A stretch of DNA of 64,000 nt from Paramecium pentaurelia (taxonomy: Eukaryota; Ciliophora; Oligohymenophorea; Peniculida; Parameciidae). Shown one piece after another: positions 36,701-49,556 of this stretch (position 1 is the first letter of the stretch; each line of letters opens with the position of its first letter). The stretch spans positions 563,836-627,835 of the forward strand of contig CAJJDO010000001.1 in the NCBI GenBank assembly GCA_905183005.1, read 5' to 3'. The notes beneath the pieces were generated by a model, which saw only the letters and a list, made by a program, of their open reading frames with translations, was not told the origin of the DNA and did no database searches. Made by a program: the position numbers and the translations under genes.

Positions 36701-37720
36701 AAACCTTGTGTTGCAATAGATGTAAACTGTTTCGACTTTACTTTTAAATTCTTCAATATCTTATGGAAACATATAGATGTATTTTATCAGTTTTGAAAGA
36801 TGTTTGCATTTAGCAAAGTAAATAATATCATTAATTTTTAGTAAAATAGAATTAGAGGAAAAGAATCATCCATTAATAACTCCATCTGAACAAGATAATT
36901 AAGATAAAGATAAAATGGTTAAAACTGATGTAGTTTTAAAACTTGATAATTGTACATTTTAATATCGATCTAATTCAAAAAGTGTTCTATAACATATTTC
37001 TCTATAATTGCATAAAGGAGAAAAGGTAATTAATTAATTTAAAGATAAGATTGGTGTAGTTGGAAGAACTGGAGCAGGGAAAAGTTCTATCATTTTAGCA
37101 TTGACTGCAATTTTGGAATAAATTGAAGGATAAATTGAAATTGAAGATCAAAATATTAATTCATACTCTCTTAATTAATTGAGATAAAAGTTTTCAATTA
37201 TACCTTAAGATCCTTTAATATTTATGGGAACATTAAGAGAAAATTTAGACCCTTTGAATCAATTTAGTGAAGCTAAAATTTTAGAAGTAGCTACATAATG
37301 TAGATTATTTGAAATGCAAAGTTTCAAAAAATATGGATTATAAAGTGAAATTGCTCTATCAGGAAATAATTTATCATAAGGAGAGAAACAATTACTAAAC
37401 ATTACAAGATGTGTTCTAGAAGATAAATAAATAATATTAGTTGATGAAGCAACTGCTAATATAGATTAAAATACAGAAGAACATGTGAAAGATGTATTAT
37501 ATTAAAGAAATAAAATTCTTAGATTTTCGAAAAATGTTTTAAGAATGCTGCAATGTTGACTATTGCCCATAAAGTTACAACAATTATGAATTCAGATAAA
37601 ATATTAGTATTAAATGATGGAAAGATTTCTGAATTTGATCATCCACAGAAATTACTGGCTGACCCAAATAGTGAATTTAAATAAATTATAGATCTTATCA
37701 ATTAATCAGAGTAATTATGA
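33735..37720 (+). CDS. ABCC-type (MRP-like) ABC transporter
   Basis: 1,260 residues after eight introns: 33858-33880, 33936-33960, 34671-34699, 35176-35201, 36646-36668, 36818-36841, 37026-37049, 37494-37522. Order TMD1-NBD1-TMD2-NBD2 with no TMD0. NBD1: Walker A GNSASGKST (about 454), signature LSGGQQKR, Walker B IYLFDDPMSALD. NBD2: Walker A GRTGAGKSS (about 1050), signature LSQGEKQ (the consensus Gln is Glu), Walker B IILVDEATANID, H-loop TIAHK. NBD1 has Asp-Asp rather than catalytic Asp-Glu after Walker B, the normal ABCC asymmetry. Role: ATP-driven export of conjugated or organic anions across a membrane; substrate unknown. Two 24-nt introns are stop-free multiples of three. Confidence 0.95.
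37026..37049 (+). other. stop-free 24-nt intron in ABCC NBD2
   Basis: GTAATT...ATAAG. If retained the frame stays open, but removal restores GEK|IGVVGRTGAGKSS, the standard beta-strand running into Walker A. This makes splicing nearly certain. Confidence 0.85.
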
Positions 37721-38261
37721 AATGAAAATGAATTGTTATTAATTATAAAAATTTATAAATTGTATTTCAATAAAACTTAATCTATTTTAAATATAGAGAT
37801 ATATTACTCAATTGTTAGAAAGCATTTATTTATAATTAAAAATAATATCATTAAAAGATAAATTGAAAATTATCAAAATCAGAAAAAATACTTAGTGTAT
37901 TTTCATAGTTTCTTAAATGGGATAATAATTTAATTAAATTTATAAATAATTCCATATTATGTTCCTTATATGATTACCTTACTTTTCATTTTTTAATTAT
38001 GATTATATTACCAAAATTCTTTAAACCATTTGTTTATGATTATCATATAAAATATAATAAAATTATGATTTGAATATATTTTATTCATAGTTATTAAAAT
38101 ATTTAACATTCTTAAATCTTAAGCTAATTCTACTGTCCAAAGTATAAATGATAGTCATATAAATTATAAATAAATGGAAGAAAAAGAAAAAGAATTTCTA
38201 TAGTTTAAATTTTGTAATATCAACATTTGATTATCTTTTTGTATGAACTTTTTATTATATT
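37721..38261. other. AT-rich intergenic between converging genes
   Basis: 541 bases, no ORF or motif recognised. Confidence 0.5.
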
Positions 38262-39087
38262 TCAAAAGTCATATGGTTTCCATCCATGAACTTCCCAATT
38301 ATTCCAATACCATAAATTTAATACGATTACAAATCCAAGATTAAATCCAGTATGTCCTAAAATAGCTGTTAAAACACCAGAGTCACGAATAAATGCAAAT
38401 TTTCTACTGAAAATTACGAACGGTATAGCACAGAAGATTGCATAGTAGAATTTGCTAAGTAAATATAAATTGAAATTACGATGTAACAACTGCAAAAATG
38501 AAGACATAAAGTAATCCATAATGGATGGCAACTATCCAGATTATCCATTCTTTTGGATTTGAGTATGTTAATCCACCAGCTAAACCACTCTGTAGGAAGA
38601 CTCTCCAAAAGAATTCTTCTAAAAATGGATCTAACAAAAGCATCAATACTGAGATCTAACTATATTTATATTCTCTACCACAATAATTTCAGTATTTGCC
38701 ATGTAGAAGAAATTTATTGTATGAAAAGACCAAAAAGGAATGTAACTGAGTGAAATAAAGAATGCTAAAAAGGAGATTGTTAAACAAGCAGCAAACCAAA
38801 TCATACCTTTTTTTAGTTATTCACTTTATTCCAAGGCAATATTAGCAAAACTTGATGATAATCTTGTAACATGAGTAGAAACTTTATCAAGACTAATTGG
38901 TAATTATAATGAATTACTATAATAACAATCCTGGTACTATAAGATAGCAGAATAGTAAAATCGTTAATAATGCTATCATAGGATATCCATATTTCCAGAA
39001 GAGTACACATGTTACAATTGAAGGGAGTAGCATTGAAACTTCTAAATATATAAATTTCCATGGAGGTATATCACCTGTGGCGTCCAT
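38262..39087 (-). CDS. CPBP/Rce1-type intramembrane protease
   Basis: 250 residues after introns 38893-38917, 38656-38678 and 38455-38479 (25, 23, 25 nt). About seven to eight hydrophobic helices. The catalytic set is in order: DPFLEEFFWR (EExxxR), AIHYGLLY (second His) and LGHTGFNLG (HxxxN). Family knowledge: the CPBP (Abi) family includes the CaaX prenyl endoprotease Rce1, an ER-membrane glutamate protease that trims the aaX residues. The EEFFWR motif is close to the eukaryotic EEIFFRG-type Rce1 motif, so a CaaX-processing role is plausible; a farnesyl-type CaaX protein is encoded in this same window (1551-1760). Substrate otherwise unproven. Confidence 0.85.
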
Positions 39088-39693
39088 TATTTAAGTTTTA
39101 ATAATAATTTATCTAATAAATATTTCCTAAAAGATATAAAACAAATTATTAATCAAATCACTAAATTTATGAATAACCAATAATAAATACATATTAAAAT
39201 CAATTCTTTAATTATATACTTTATTTCTTCTCTATTAAAGTAAATTGATCAAATAAATTGAAATATTAAGTAAATCTTTAATTCATCAGCTATTCAGTTT
39301 AGCAAATTGAATTATATAAATATCACTTTATATACATTGAATAAAAAAAGACTTTAAATTAGCTTATATATTGTCATGTATTTTAAAAAGCTTTAAATAA
39401 TTTTTGAATTTTTAGATAAAATAAATTAAGTAAAGAAAATAGTTATTGTTAAAAAATAAAAATTGAATAGAATGTAAAATAGAATATTTAAGAATTTTTA
39501 AAAAGAAAATAGAAATGATTTTATATTCTTTGAAAGACTATATTAAGTATTAATAAATCATTTCATTATCTTAAATTAAAATTGAATTTTATTTTCATTT
39601 AAATATAAATACTAAAAAAGATTCTTTAAGTTTTTTAGTCCCTTTTGAACTCATTATTTATTTATATTGATGATTTATTGATTATTAAATATA
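39088..39693. other. AT-rich intergenic
   Basis: 606 bases, TGA-dense, nothing recognisable. It contains the promoter of the CPBP gene. Confidence 0.5.
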
Positions 39694-40362
39694 TCATGAA
39701 AAAAATAGTTAATTTGATCTTCTTTTAGGTTAAGAAGAGAATGCTCTTAGCTCTGTCTTTAAAGTTTTTATTTCATTTGATAATTCTGAATACATTTTAT
39801 TCCAAAGTGTTCTTTACTATTTTAATTCTAATTGAGTCTATAAAGGCTGTATAATGAAATATATACTTATTATCTTATTTATTTTTCCTAAACAACTTGT
39901 TCTTATAATACATTTATAGTAGATTCTCTATCTTTTATTTATTTTTCAAGAATCTCTATTTTTGATTAATTATTATTATCTTAATTTTCTTTATCTAGAA
40001 AGAATAGAGATCTATCTTATTTTTCCTTTTAAAGTCCCTCAATTTTACTACGTAGTGATTAAATATCGTGAAGATAATCTGAAGAAATATAACTCAATTA
40101 ATTATGTGTCTAAGAGATTGAAGGACGGCATCTATAGGACTTATTAGTTTCATTAAAATCAAGTCTAGGAGGTTTTGCATTTGTACTGACAATAAATTCA
40201 GTTGAAATACCCAACTAAATATTTTTAATCTAATTTAATGCTTTGATTCTTTCTACTTTCAATTTATTTAGATTTTTTGTTTTCTATTATTTTTTAAAGT
40301 TTTCCAATTGTTTATTCTTGTAAAGCAATTACTTCTGCTAATTGTTTAACCTTTTTAGACAT
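39694..40362 (-). CDS. coiled-coil protein, unknown
   Basis: 207 residues after introns 40186-40210 (25 nt) and 39847-39866 (20 nt). A basic helical start (MSKKVKQLAEVIALQEQTIGKLQKIIENKK), a polar linker (TNAKPPRLDFNETNKSYRCRPSISQ), then a continuous coiled coil (KIEILEKQIKDRESTINVLQ ... NKMYSELSNEIKTLKTEL) and a short basic tail. The 20-nt intron is at the low end of the size range. No domain recognised. Confidence 0.75.
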
Positions 40363-41466
40363 AATTGACGGTTAATTTCAAATTTAATAAATAATTAATG
40401 AACTTTCAAATTAATGATATTAATGATTAATCCTGAAAACGATCCAGTTAATTAATTACAAATAAAAACTCCCTTTAATAGAGAAATTAAATTTTACGAA
40501 ATTTTTCAGAAATTAATTCTGAATCATCTCAGAGATGATAACAGAATAAAAATGGAAGTGAATTCTAACAAATAGTATAATATATTTATTAATTTTTCTT
40601 TTTGTAAATAATGCAATAGAATTTTTAATTTAAATTAGATTTTAATTCATATTAAATTACGTATCAGAAGTGGCAATGTAAAACATAAAATTATATCAAA
40701 AAGAACTTAATAAGGATTAAAATAGGGAAATCCTTATTACTTTAATAATTTTTAAGTTTAAAAGTCAAAATGAATAAAAATTCTTTAACAAACATAAGTT
40801 TGAATATAAAAATTTATTCAAAATAAATAACTAAAGATAATTTAAATGAATAGAGAGATCTATTTAGCATTCAAATTATAAATTATTTTTATCCACTACT
40901 TATATTAAGATTAAAATCAAATTATTCAATGTTTCATTATAGGAAAGTATTTAATACAAATAAATAAAAAAATCATTTATAAGAATATAGAATAACTAGT
41001 TTGTAGATTTTGATACATTTCAATGTACTATGATAGTATAATTCAAAAAAATTAAATTAAAAATTAGATTCATGATTTTTGATATTATCTTAATTTATAT
41101 CAAATTATCTATCTATTTAATACTGTATAAATTATACATTTCTATAATTTAAAAAATAAAAGATTATGATTAAAAGAAAAAAACTTATAAATTAATTTTA
41201 ATTATTGAATTATATATTAATTTTAATTAAGCAATAGTTCAAAGAAATATTAATTTATTAAGAAAAATTTGAAACTTAAAAATACAAAATACAGATATTT
41301 ATTTGAGTGCTTAGAATTTTAGCTGAATTTCTTGTAAATTAATTTAGATTTCATTTATCTATTTTTTCCTGATTATAAAATAAATTAATTAATTCATACT
41401 GCAGTTACAAAACTATGATTATTTAAATGGAATATGATCAATATATTGTATTTATTTTTATTTATA
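40363..41466. other. 1.1-kb AT-rich intergenic between divergent genes
   Basis: Extremely AT-rich with no coding-like ORF. Long for this genome even though it holds two promoters. Confidence 0.55.
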
Positions 41467-43602
41467 ATGTTGACATCAAAAAGTAACTCCTCCATATATT
41501 TTTTTGTTGATGGTACCATTACTATTTTAATTATGAGGCTTAATAAATCCAAAAGAATACATTTCAGAAAAAGAAAGTGCTAAACAATTTTACAAATAAA
41601 GTAATTTATTTTGAAATATTCATAAGGTTAAATACTTCTATAGTTATCTAGATTAGAAGAGGCAATGCAATACGTAAATTAAGCTATCAATATTGATCCA
41701 TAATATGAAGATGCGTATTATTTAAGAGGTAATCTTTCTAAATAATCTAAATAGGAGATATATATCGATTATAGAAAGATCTTGATCAGGCTTTGAAGAA
41801 TTATGAAGAGTGTGTTAAATTAAAAACCTAGTCACATTTTGTTTACTACAATATAGGTATCATAATGTAGTAAATTTTAAGGGTTAATATTAAATGAAAT
41901 GAATAAAAAAGAAGATGCGGTCAGAAATTTTGATATTTCATTATAATACTAAATAAAATATGAAACTTTAATTAATAAAGGAATTTTATGTTTAGAACTT
42001 TGTAGATATGAAGATTGTATTTAAATATATGATTTAGCAATATCATTGCAACCAGATTGTCATATAGCTTATTATAGTAAAGGTAATTTCCTTTCATAAT
42101 AGATTAGGATTCACTCTATTTAAATTATCAAAATATGAAGAGTCAATAGAAAATTACAATAAAGCTTTAAAGCTCAATCCACTTTTGATTAATGGGTTTA
42201 ATAATAAAGGTAAGGTATTTCAATAGTTTTAGCTGTTTCATTGAGTAAAATTAATAAAATAAATGAGGCTATTGAAAATTTAAATTAAGGATTAAAATTA
42301 TCGAAAAATGACCCTGTGATTATCTTTAATTTAATTAAATTATATAGATTAACTAATAATCATGAAAAATACAATTAAATAAGAGAAATTATTAAAAATG
42401 TTTAACCTTAATGGCAAGAATTATAAATAATAGAGGAGATAGAAAATTCATTATAAGAAGCAAAAACTGAACTTCAATTCATTCTATCCTCAAATGAAAA
42501 CTTATTTGATTAAAAATTTAAAGAATTTAAAACTAGATTAGATATGGAATATCGAAATCTTTGGAATTATGATTTAGAATTTGAGAAAACAAGTTCCTTA
42601 TTTTCTTATTAAGATAAATAGAAAATTGAAAAGATAGTTTAGGAATCTTTAAATACTGATGAATCAATTATAAAGCATAAACTTCTTTAACTTGAAAATC
42701 GGATTTACTTTTAATCATTATATTGGAGATTAAGTAATTATATTAAGATTGCTTAAAAAATGTATTCATTTAGTGGAAATAAGAAATTATAAGAATGTAT
42801 AAATGACGTAAATAAATCTCAAAAACCTTTGCTCCCAGTAGAATTAGATCGTATGTTTTTTGAAAACAAAAGATAAAAATATTAGAAATTTTAGATGTAG
42901 AACACATTTTCATCTTAGATTCTTAATAATACTGCCTCAGATGCACATCTAAGATTAATAAGAGATAAATTAAGAAAAACAAGTAAAAAAATATAAATAA
43001 CAAAATCATTTTCAATTTCAAAATCATTAGATTCAAAAAAATCCATTATTTCATCTAAAAATAAAAAAAGCATATCTTAATTTAATGAAGAACTTAGCAA
43101 TAGTACATAAATTTTTATTGAGTATATTCCTATTAAGATAACAGAAAATGTTATAAATGAAATTAATTTGAGTTTAGGAATAACATCATTTTCTGATTAA
43201 AAAATTGGATAGATATTAAAAGTTTTTGCTAATAAAACAAAAAATGATTAATAGTTGGAAGTAGAAATATAAATAGCTGCATTGTAAATGTCAAGTGCTC
43301 TTTCAGAAATTAGATCCTTAAATGAAAATGTTGAAAAAATTTTCCAATCAGAATAAATGTGCAATGCTAATTTATCATATATTTCTGGTTAGAAATGGAT
43401 GATAGGAATAGATGACACTATTTAAGTATTAAGATATTTCTAAGAATAATATAAAACATTAATTGATCCTTAATCATCTTAACTGCATTTCCAAATTATG
43501 GCAAGTTAAAACTATTCAGCTAAATCGAAAACTTTAAGTACAAATAAAAAGAACAACTAAGTTGAAAGAACTTAAGAAAGTTGTGCATGTTAAGTTTTTT
43601 GA
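41467..43602 (+). CDS. TPR-repeat protein
   Basis: 661 residues after six introns: 41513-41537, 41601-41626, 41729-41754, 41857-41881, 42083-42107, 42210-42232. The first 260 residues form about six tetratricopeptide repeats (RLEEAMQYVNQAINIDPQYEDAYYLRG, KDLDQALKNYEEC, KYEESIENYNKALKLNP). Every intron falls inside or between repeats and restores the TPR register. The rest is helical with a Ser/Lys-rich stretch (TKSFSISKSLDSKKSIISS) and no named domain. A scaffold for protein assembly; TPR proteins of this layout are very numerous in Paramecium, so function cannot be inferred. Confidence 0.88.
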
Positions 43603-44421
43603 TTTTATATTTACTAAAATAAATGTATTAATTATATTTCAATAAATATAAAAATAAATGAAATATCATATCATGTAATAAATGAGATTAAGTTTATGGA
43701 AATAAAAGCAAATTCAATTTATATTTATAAAGACTTCAATATTAAAAAAATCTAAAAACCTATTTCACCAATTATAACTATTTAAACAATCAAAATTTAT
43801 GATGCAACTTTTCCATTATAAAATTAATATATATAATTTCTAGTTTTTAATCATTTATCTTCTATACTTAATGATTGAGGGTTTAGGATTAATGTTAATA
43901 TTAGAGTTAATCATAATAATAATCATACTAAATTATTTAATTATTTAATCTATCCTATTCTTTTTGTTTTCTTTTATTAAGATGTCATATTAGTGATTAG
44001 ATGCATTATATTCTTGTATTAGAGTACTTTTTAAAAGGATGACAAAAACTACAGAGTATTTGAGATTATTTATCATCATACCAGATTTGAAAAATAGAGT
44101 AGAATAAACTCTAAAATTATATTTAATTTAAAAAACAGATATATTCTGATTAAATTTAAGTGGATAATTGTAAATCTTAATAGAAAATGTATATGATTTG
44201 TTAAAAATTTTATTAGTATTTATTTGTTCTTAAATTAAATTTATATATTCTTTCACTTGTATTTGTATACAATAAATGTAGATAAAGAGTATGATAATTC
44301 ATAAGTATAGAAAATAATAATATTTAAATGTTCTTATGTAAAAAATACTTAATTTTATAACAATTATACTATATATGTCTTTTCAGACGTCATTAATCAA
44401 TTATTATTATCATAAACAGTG
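43603..44421. other. AT-rich intergenic
   Basis: 819 bases between two + strand genes. No coding-like ORF. A single G-rich word (GGGTTTAGG near 43882) is not a telomere repeat array. Confidence 0.5.
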
Positions 44422-45658
44422 ATGCAAAAGTTAAATGAATATCAAGAATACCATCTACCCGAACAGTTTGATGAAGATTAAGGGAGGGGGAGATTTCTAA
44501 TGCCATCTTTTCTACCTTATAGTTTATCAAAACAAGATGTTAAACTAGAGGAAAGATCAATGGTTTAGATTGATTCTCAGGCATCAATAAAAGATGATGC
44601 ACTTGGATTATAGAACATTAAAGGACATGTGAAGAACACTTATATCAAAAAAATACATTCTTTACTTAGTGTTGAAGGGGAGAATGAAAAGATTGTCAAA
44701 AAAATATAAAAGGAGCCAAGTTCATCCAGTAAGCAGTTGGAGAATGAAGATCAAAAGATGATAAGAAACAGAGAAAGTGCAAGAAATTCCAGATAAAGAA
44801 AAAAGTTATATATAAACCTTTTAGAAAAGAAGGTTGAAGACTTAAATTAGGCAATTGGACAACTAAGAAATTCAACAGAATCAACTTTTTAGACTATTCA
44901 TTCTGTTTTAGAATAGAATTCAAGCATACATGATATGATTGTTGAATAGACTTAATTGTTTGAGTAACTCAAGATAAAGGAATAAGAATTTAATGAATTG
45001 TAATAATTGCTTACAGAATCATACAAGCTTAAATACAAAGCTACAGGAATTAAGCGTAAATAATACATAAAATATTGTTTCTAAAATATTGCAAGGTTGC
45101 TCTTAGATGGAAACTATGGTACATTGTTATTTGGTCAAAGTTATTTCTCAAAGAATTGTAATCTTTTCTATTATAACTCATTATAGATACAATGCATGAT
45201 GAAGAGGAATTGACTGATTACATGAAAAATCTTAGAGATGCTACAGGAATATGTGATGATAAAGTGTTTTTAAATTTATATGCTATTGTCAGGAGAGTGA
45301 TAGATCATAAGAAAAATTTCTCTTTGTATTCAGTATTAATTAACTTAGTCTCATTAAATAAATTAAACTAAAACAAAAAGAACTAAGAATTTGCTAATAA
45401 TAAATTGATGATCAAATAGATGATATCCAATTGAATGGGATATAATTTGCTAATCTTATTCATTAAGTAAATAAAGACCAATTAAATTAACCCCAACTTA
45501 CTTAACCTATTGAAATTCCTCCATAAAAATAGATGATATTAAAAATGATACCAAAATATCCCTTTGAACTCATGAATAATCCATTTTTACTTCCCAATAG
45601 TCTTATGATTGATCCTCTATAAATTGATCTTATTACAAAAAATTTACGATAGCCTTGA
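44422..45658 (+). CDS. bZIP transcription factor
   Basis: 392 residues after introns 45158-45186 and 45264-45292 (both 29 nt). The basic region at about 113-130 reads MIRNRESARNSRQRKK, matching N-x3-A-x2-S-R-x-R, followed by a leucine zipper (LYINLLEKKVEDLNQAIGQL). The N-terminal 110 residues are acidic with Ser/Lys; the C-terminal part is Gln-rich with a second coiled coil and a Pro-rich end (QLTQPIEIPPQKQ, NPFLLPNS). Expected role: dimeric DNA binding in the nucleus. bZIP factors are few in ciliates. The second intron begins GTGTTT, less typical, but its removal joins two smooth helical readings. Confidence 0.85.
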
Positions 45659-45744
45659 ATTCTAAATAATGATATTTATTTAATTTAAATCTAAATTAGT
45701 ATGTATTGAAACAACATTTATATTATTAAAATATATATATATAT

Positions 45745-46698
45745 ATGTATTGGTTTAAGAAATCTTAAAAAGATATAAAGAATGAAAGTATATAAAAGGC
45801 TGTCCCAGAAGAGAAATATCGAATGCCTTGTCCTTTGGGAAATAGTAAATGGGATGAAGAAGGTGTTATATAATTTACTTGTCTTCAAAGAAATACAAAT
45901 ATTAAGCTACACACCTACAGATGCTTCACAAAATCAAATTAAACTCCATAATCTGTAACTTTATTCTTTCATGGATTAAATGAACATCTTGGATTGTATG
46001 CTCATATAGCATAAGCATTGAGTAAAGAAGCCAATAGTGTTTGTGTAGGCTTTGATTTTAGAGGATTTGGTAAGAGTGAAGGTCTTAGAGGTTGGCTAGA
46101 ATCAAAAGAACAACATATAGAAGATTGTACGAGATTTATTTAATTAATTAAACAATTGTATCCAGGAGTACAATTGTTTGCTTTAGGATAATCATTAGGT
46201 GGATTAACATCCTACCTTTTAGGAATGAATGATCTTGTAGATGGAACTATTTTAATTACACCAGCATTGATGGACAACTATTATAATAGACCTTATCTAA
46301 AAAAAATTGCATTGATCTTAGGCCTTTTAAGTCCAACATGGTCACCATTTCCAGCTTCATATCCTAATGCTTCTAAGAACCCACAGGTTTTGGAAGACAA
46401 TTTGAAGGATCCTTATATAAATTGGAATTCAACATTACCTGGAACAGCCAGAGTATTACTTAAAATGATGAGAGATGCTCCTAATACATTTAAAAATTAT
46501 AAAAAACCCTTCTTAATTATTTCAGGAGGAATGGATTAAATAGTTGATCCTGATGTAGGTCATGAACTTATGAAATTGAGTACTTCTACTGATAAAGAGC
46601 TTATTTATTATGAAAATATGTGGCATGATTGTATTGCAGAATAAGAAATACTAGAAATAATCCCATAATTAATAAAATGGATTAAAAAAAGATAATGA
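45745..46698 (+). CDS. alpha/beta hydrolase, monoacylglycerol-lipase type
   Basis: Intronless, 317 residues. Oxyanion strand FFHGLNEHLGLYAHIA, nucleophile elbow GQSLGGL (Ser150), acid GGMDQIVD (Asp264), His in MWHDCI (His294), and the DFRGFGKSEGLRGW loop: the serine-hydrolase pattern of monoacylglycerol lipases and lysophospholipases. No signal peptide, so cytosolic or membrane-associated. Likely cleaves monoglycerides or lysolipids; substrate inferred from family. The ATG follows directly on a (TA)n tract at 45730-45746, leaving almost no conventional 5' UTR. Confidence 0.92.
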
Positions 46699-47101
46699 TT
46701 ATATAATCACTAAAAAATCCATAGAATAAAAATTTAATTAGTTATATTTTTATCTTATATAATAAATTAAAATCTCTATTAAAAATAAATTGAATGACAT
46801 TATTTTATGTTCCTTTGAGAATTATCTAAATTTTGTTAAATTTCTTATTAATAATTAATATAATTATGTAATGAAATTAATAAGAAATTATTTTAATAGG
46901 AAATATTGAAAATACAAACCTAGATTTTAAGCAATTAAATGAATTCATATTAGAGATAAAGTCTATATTTGAGTGCAAATTATTGATTAATGAAGATAGA
47001 TTAGAATTTAATGTGTTAAATAGATTTATAATAATATGATTATATAATTTTGATAATAATAAAATATTAGGGTGAATACAGCCTTAAATAAATTAAATTA
47101 A
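46699..47101. other. AT-rich intergenic
   Basis: 403 bases. Contains an A/T-rich direct echo (ATTAATAAGAAATT near 46876 and its relatives). Nothing functional recognised. Confidence 0.45.
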
Positions 47102-47866
47102 ATGAGTTTAGGTTTCAAGTTATACAATACTAATACCAATAATGAAGTAATCAACAAGAGAAGGAAACTAAGTATTGGAAGTGAAGGAAGTGAATCAACT
47201 GGAGAGAAATTAAATGAAAGCTTTAATAGGTTAACTTTAAGTGGTGGAAATCCGTCAAGTTCTTTTTAACCTTATGTTAAGATTGCAATCACTTAAGTTC
47301 AATAACCAGAAAGAACACTTCCTTAACCATAATTAATGATGGGGATTCAAAAGTATCTCAAATTGGGAGAAGAATTAGATGTTTCAGATATCTTAACTAA
47401 ACCTTTAAATGATTTATAACAAATACATAACAATTTAACACAAACCTAATAAAAATTCCATTTCATTCCTTTTGGAATGCCTGCCAATTATGAAAAATTA
47501 ATGGCTGAGGCTTAGTAAGTTCTCAAAACAGAAATAAGAGTTGAAGAAGAAAGATAGAAACGATCAATTGATGACTATCTCATTGAATAGAAATTATTAT
47601 ATCCAGGGTAGAAATTAAGTAAAGAAGAAAGAGCGGCAAAAGTAGCTGCTTATTTAGAAAAAAAGAAAAATAGATAATGGAAATAAGTTAAGTAATTATT
47701 TTGTTTTATTTAGTATAGATACACTGTCAGAAAGAATCTAGCTGAATTTCGATAAAGAGAATAAGGTAGATTTACTAAAACAGATAAACCTCGTTTCAAC
47801 TAAAGTTTAATAATGTTAGATAAAGAAGAAAGAAAAATGGAAACATTAACTAATTCATATTCTTGA
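47102..47866 (+). CDS. CCT-motif (CONSTANS/CO-like/TOC1) nuclear protein
   Basis: ATG 47102, TGA 47864-47866. 245 residues if the stop-free 27-nt intron 47687-47713 is removed, 254 if kept. The C-terminal block (from about 177) is RAAKVAAYLEKKKNRQWKQ|YRYTVRKNLAEFRQREQGRF, a good match to the CCT consensus R-x-RY-x-EK-x2-R-x-(F/W)-x-K...RY-x2-RK-x2-A-x2-R-x-R-x-GRF. Splicing is what brings the two halves to near-consensus spacing. The N-terminal part is Gln/Ser-rich with a basic KRRKLS. In plants CCT binds DNA with NF-Y partners; here a nuclear regulator is inferred. Confidence 0.8.
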
Positions 47867-49556
47867 TTTAACATTGCTATATTATTATTTTAAATTATAT
47901 GTGACAATGAAAAATATTATTAATTAAAATAATTATAAACTACGATATAAATGCTTACAGGTTCAAATTCTAATTATTACTTCCAATTATAAAAGGATTA
48001 TCATCATGAACATAAGGATTATCATATTAATGAAATGGATCTTTCTTATCTAAAACTTATATTGCTGAAAATAGATAAATAAATTAGAATAAATTGTATT
48101 TAAATAATGATTTTAAAATAAAATAAAAAGAGAATTAACATAAATATTATATTATTTATAATCTAGGATTTAATAAGATTAAATAATCAAGATAAAGATA
48201 ACTCAATAAATAGAAGTTTATATTTTGGATGAATTTTTAATTAGAGGGTTGCATTTTAATTTTTAAATTCGATCATTAATGTAAAAGCAATAATATCAAG
48301 AATTCTAATAATAAATTCTATAATATAAACTAAGTTTAATAATTTTAAATGAATTATAAAGAAACTATAAAATATTTTCTTTACTTGTATTTTGAATATA
48401 AAGATATTTCAAATTTCAATTTATAACATTTATAGCCATTTTCAAAGCAAAATATTAATTATTAACATACATTTATTAATGTTAAACTATAAAAATTAAA
48501 TTAATCTAACATTTTCGAATCTAGGTTTTGCTATCAATTAATGATATTTAATAATTTATACAGTTTTAAGATTATAACTGAAATAATTCGTATAAAGTTT
48601 AACTAATTAAGATTATTAGATAGAGATATATAAATAAAGATTTTTTAATATAAAAAGACATTGTAAACTATGTTAATAATAAATTTGTTATTCTATTAAG
48701 TAATAACTCTAATAATATTCTAAGAGTGTGGAAACCTGTCAAAATGCTGAAATTTCTATAACTAGAATGAGAATATACAAGTAGCACTATAACATTGTTA
48801 ATTATATGGTGTTATAGAATTTTCATTATTTGTAAATAAAAGCATATTTATAAGAAATTTATGATTTCTATGCTGTATTAATAATCTATATGTTATTGGT
48901 TAATTCTTGATTCTGTGAATTAGTAATTTGATTAAATTACCTAAAATTACTTAAAAGATGAAGTAAAAATAATACATTTTATTTTATAAAATCAAGTAAT
49001 ATAAATATGAATAAGTATAAATAATCATAATCTAAATAATCATTAACTTTTTAAAGAATTTTAAATAAATTCAATGAATTAGGAATAAATTATATATATC
49101 ATATAACAATTATTTTGTTAACTAAAATAAATATCCTTAAAAATGAAAGTATATTAATGAAACTTCCATGTACAAATGATTCATTATTCCATTTAATAAT
49201 GATCCAAAGTAATTACTATAACTTTATATTAGCATTTTTACAATTTAAACTTTTGTATAATTTAAATTATAATATAATGAAGTCAATAAATAATATGAAT
49301 TTATATTGGTAAGTATTAATTAATATTCTATTTTCTATAATTTTACTTAATTCATTCTGTTTTATCCAAAAATCCTTAAATAAAATATTAAATAATAATT
49401 GATTTTTGAGCATAACTGAAGTTTGAGGTATATAAGATATAGTATAATATAGTAATATAATTTAAAATTAAAGATGATTTAATCAAGAATTTTCAAAGAA
49501 AAAAATTAATTCTTAAATGATTATGATTCCGATCAAATAATTCATTAATAATTTGA
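47867..49556. other. 1.7-kb AT-rich desert
   Basis: The longest gene-free stretch here. Extremely AT-rich, TGA in all frames, no intron-compatible coding pattern and no terminal inverted repeats that I could see by eye. One short + strand frame at 49115-49312 has no coding character. Confidence 0.6.

Noticed and set aside
38813..39061. 82-codon minus-strand frame inside the CPBP gene
   Set aside because: It is an out-of-frame shadow; the protease frame with three introns explains the region and restores catalytic motifs.
43880..43890. GGGTTTAGG resembling Paramecium telomere repeats
   Set aside because: A single copy with no array, inside a scaffold with genes on both sides.
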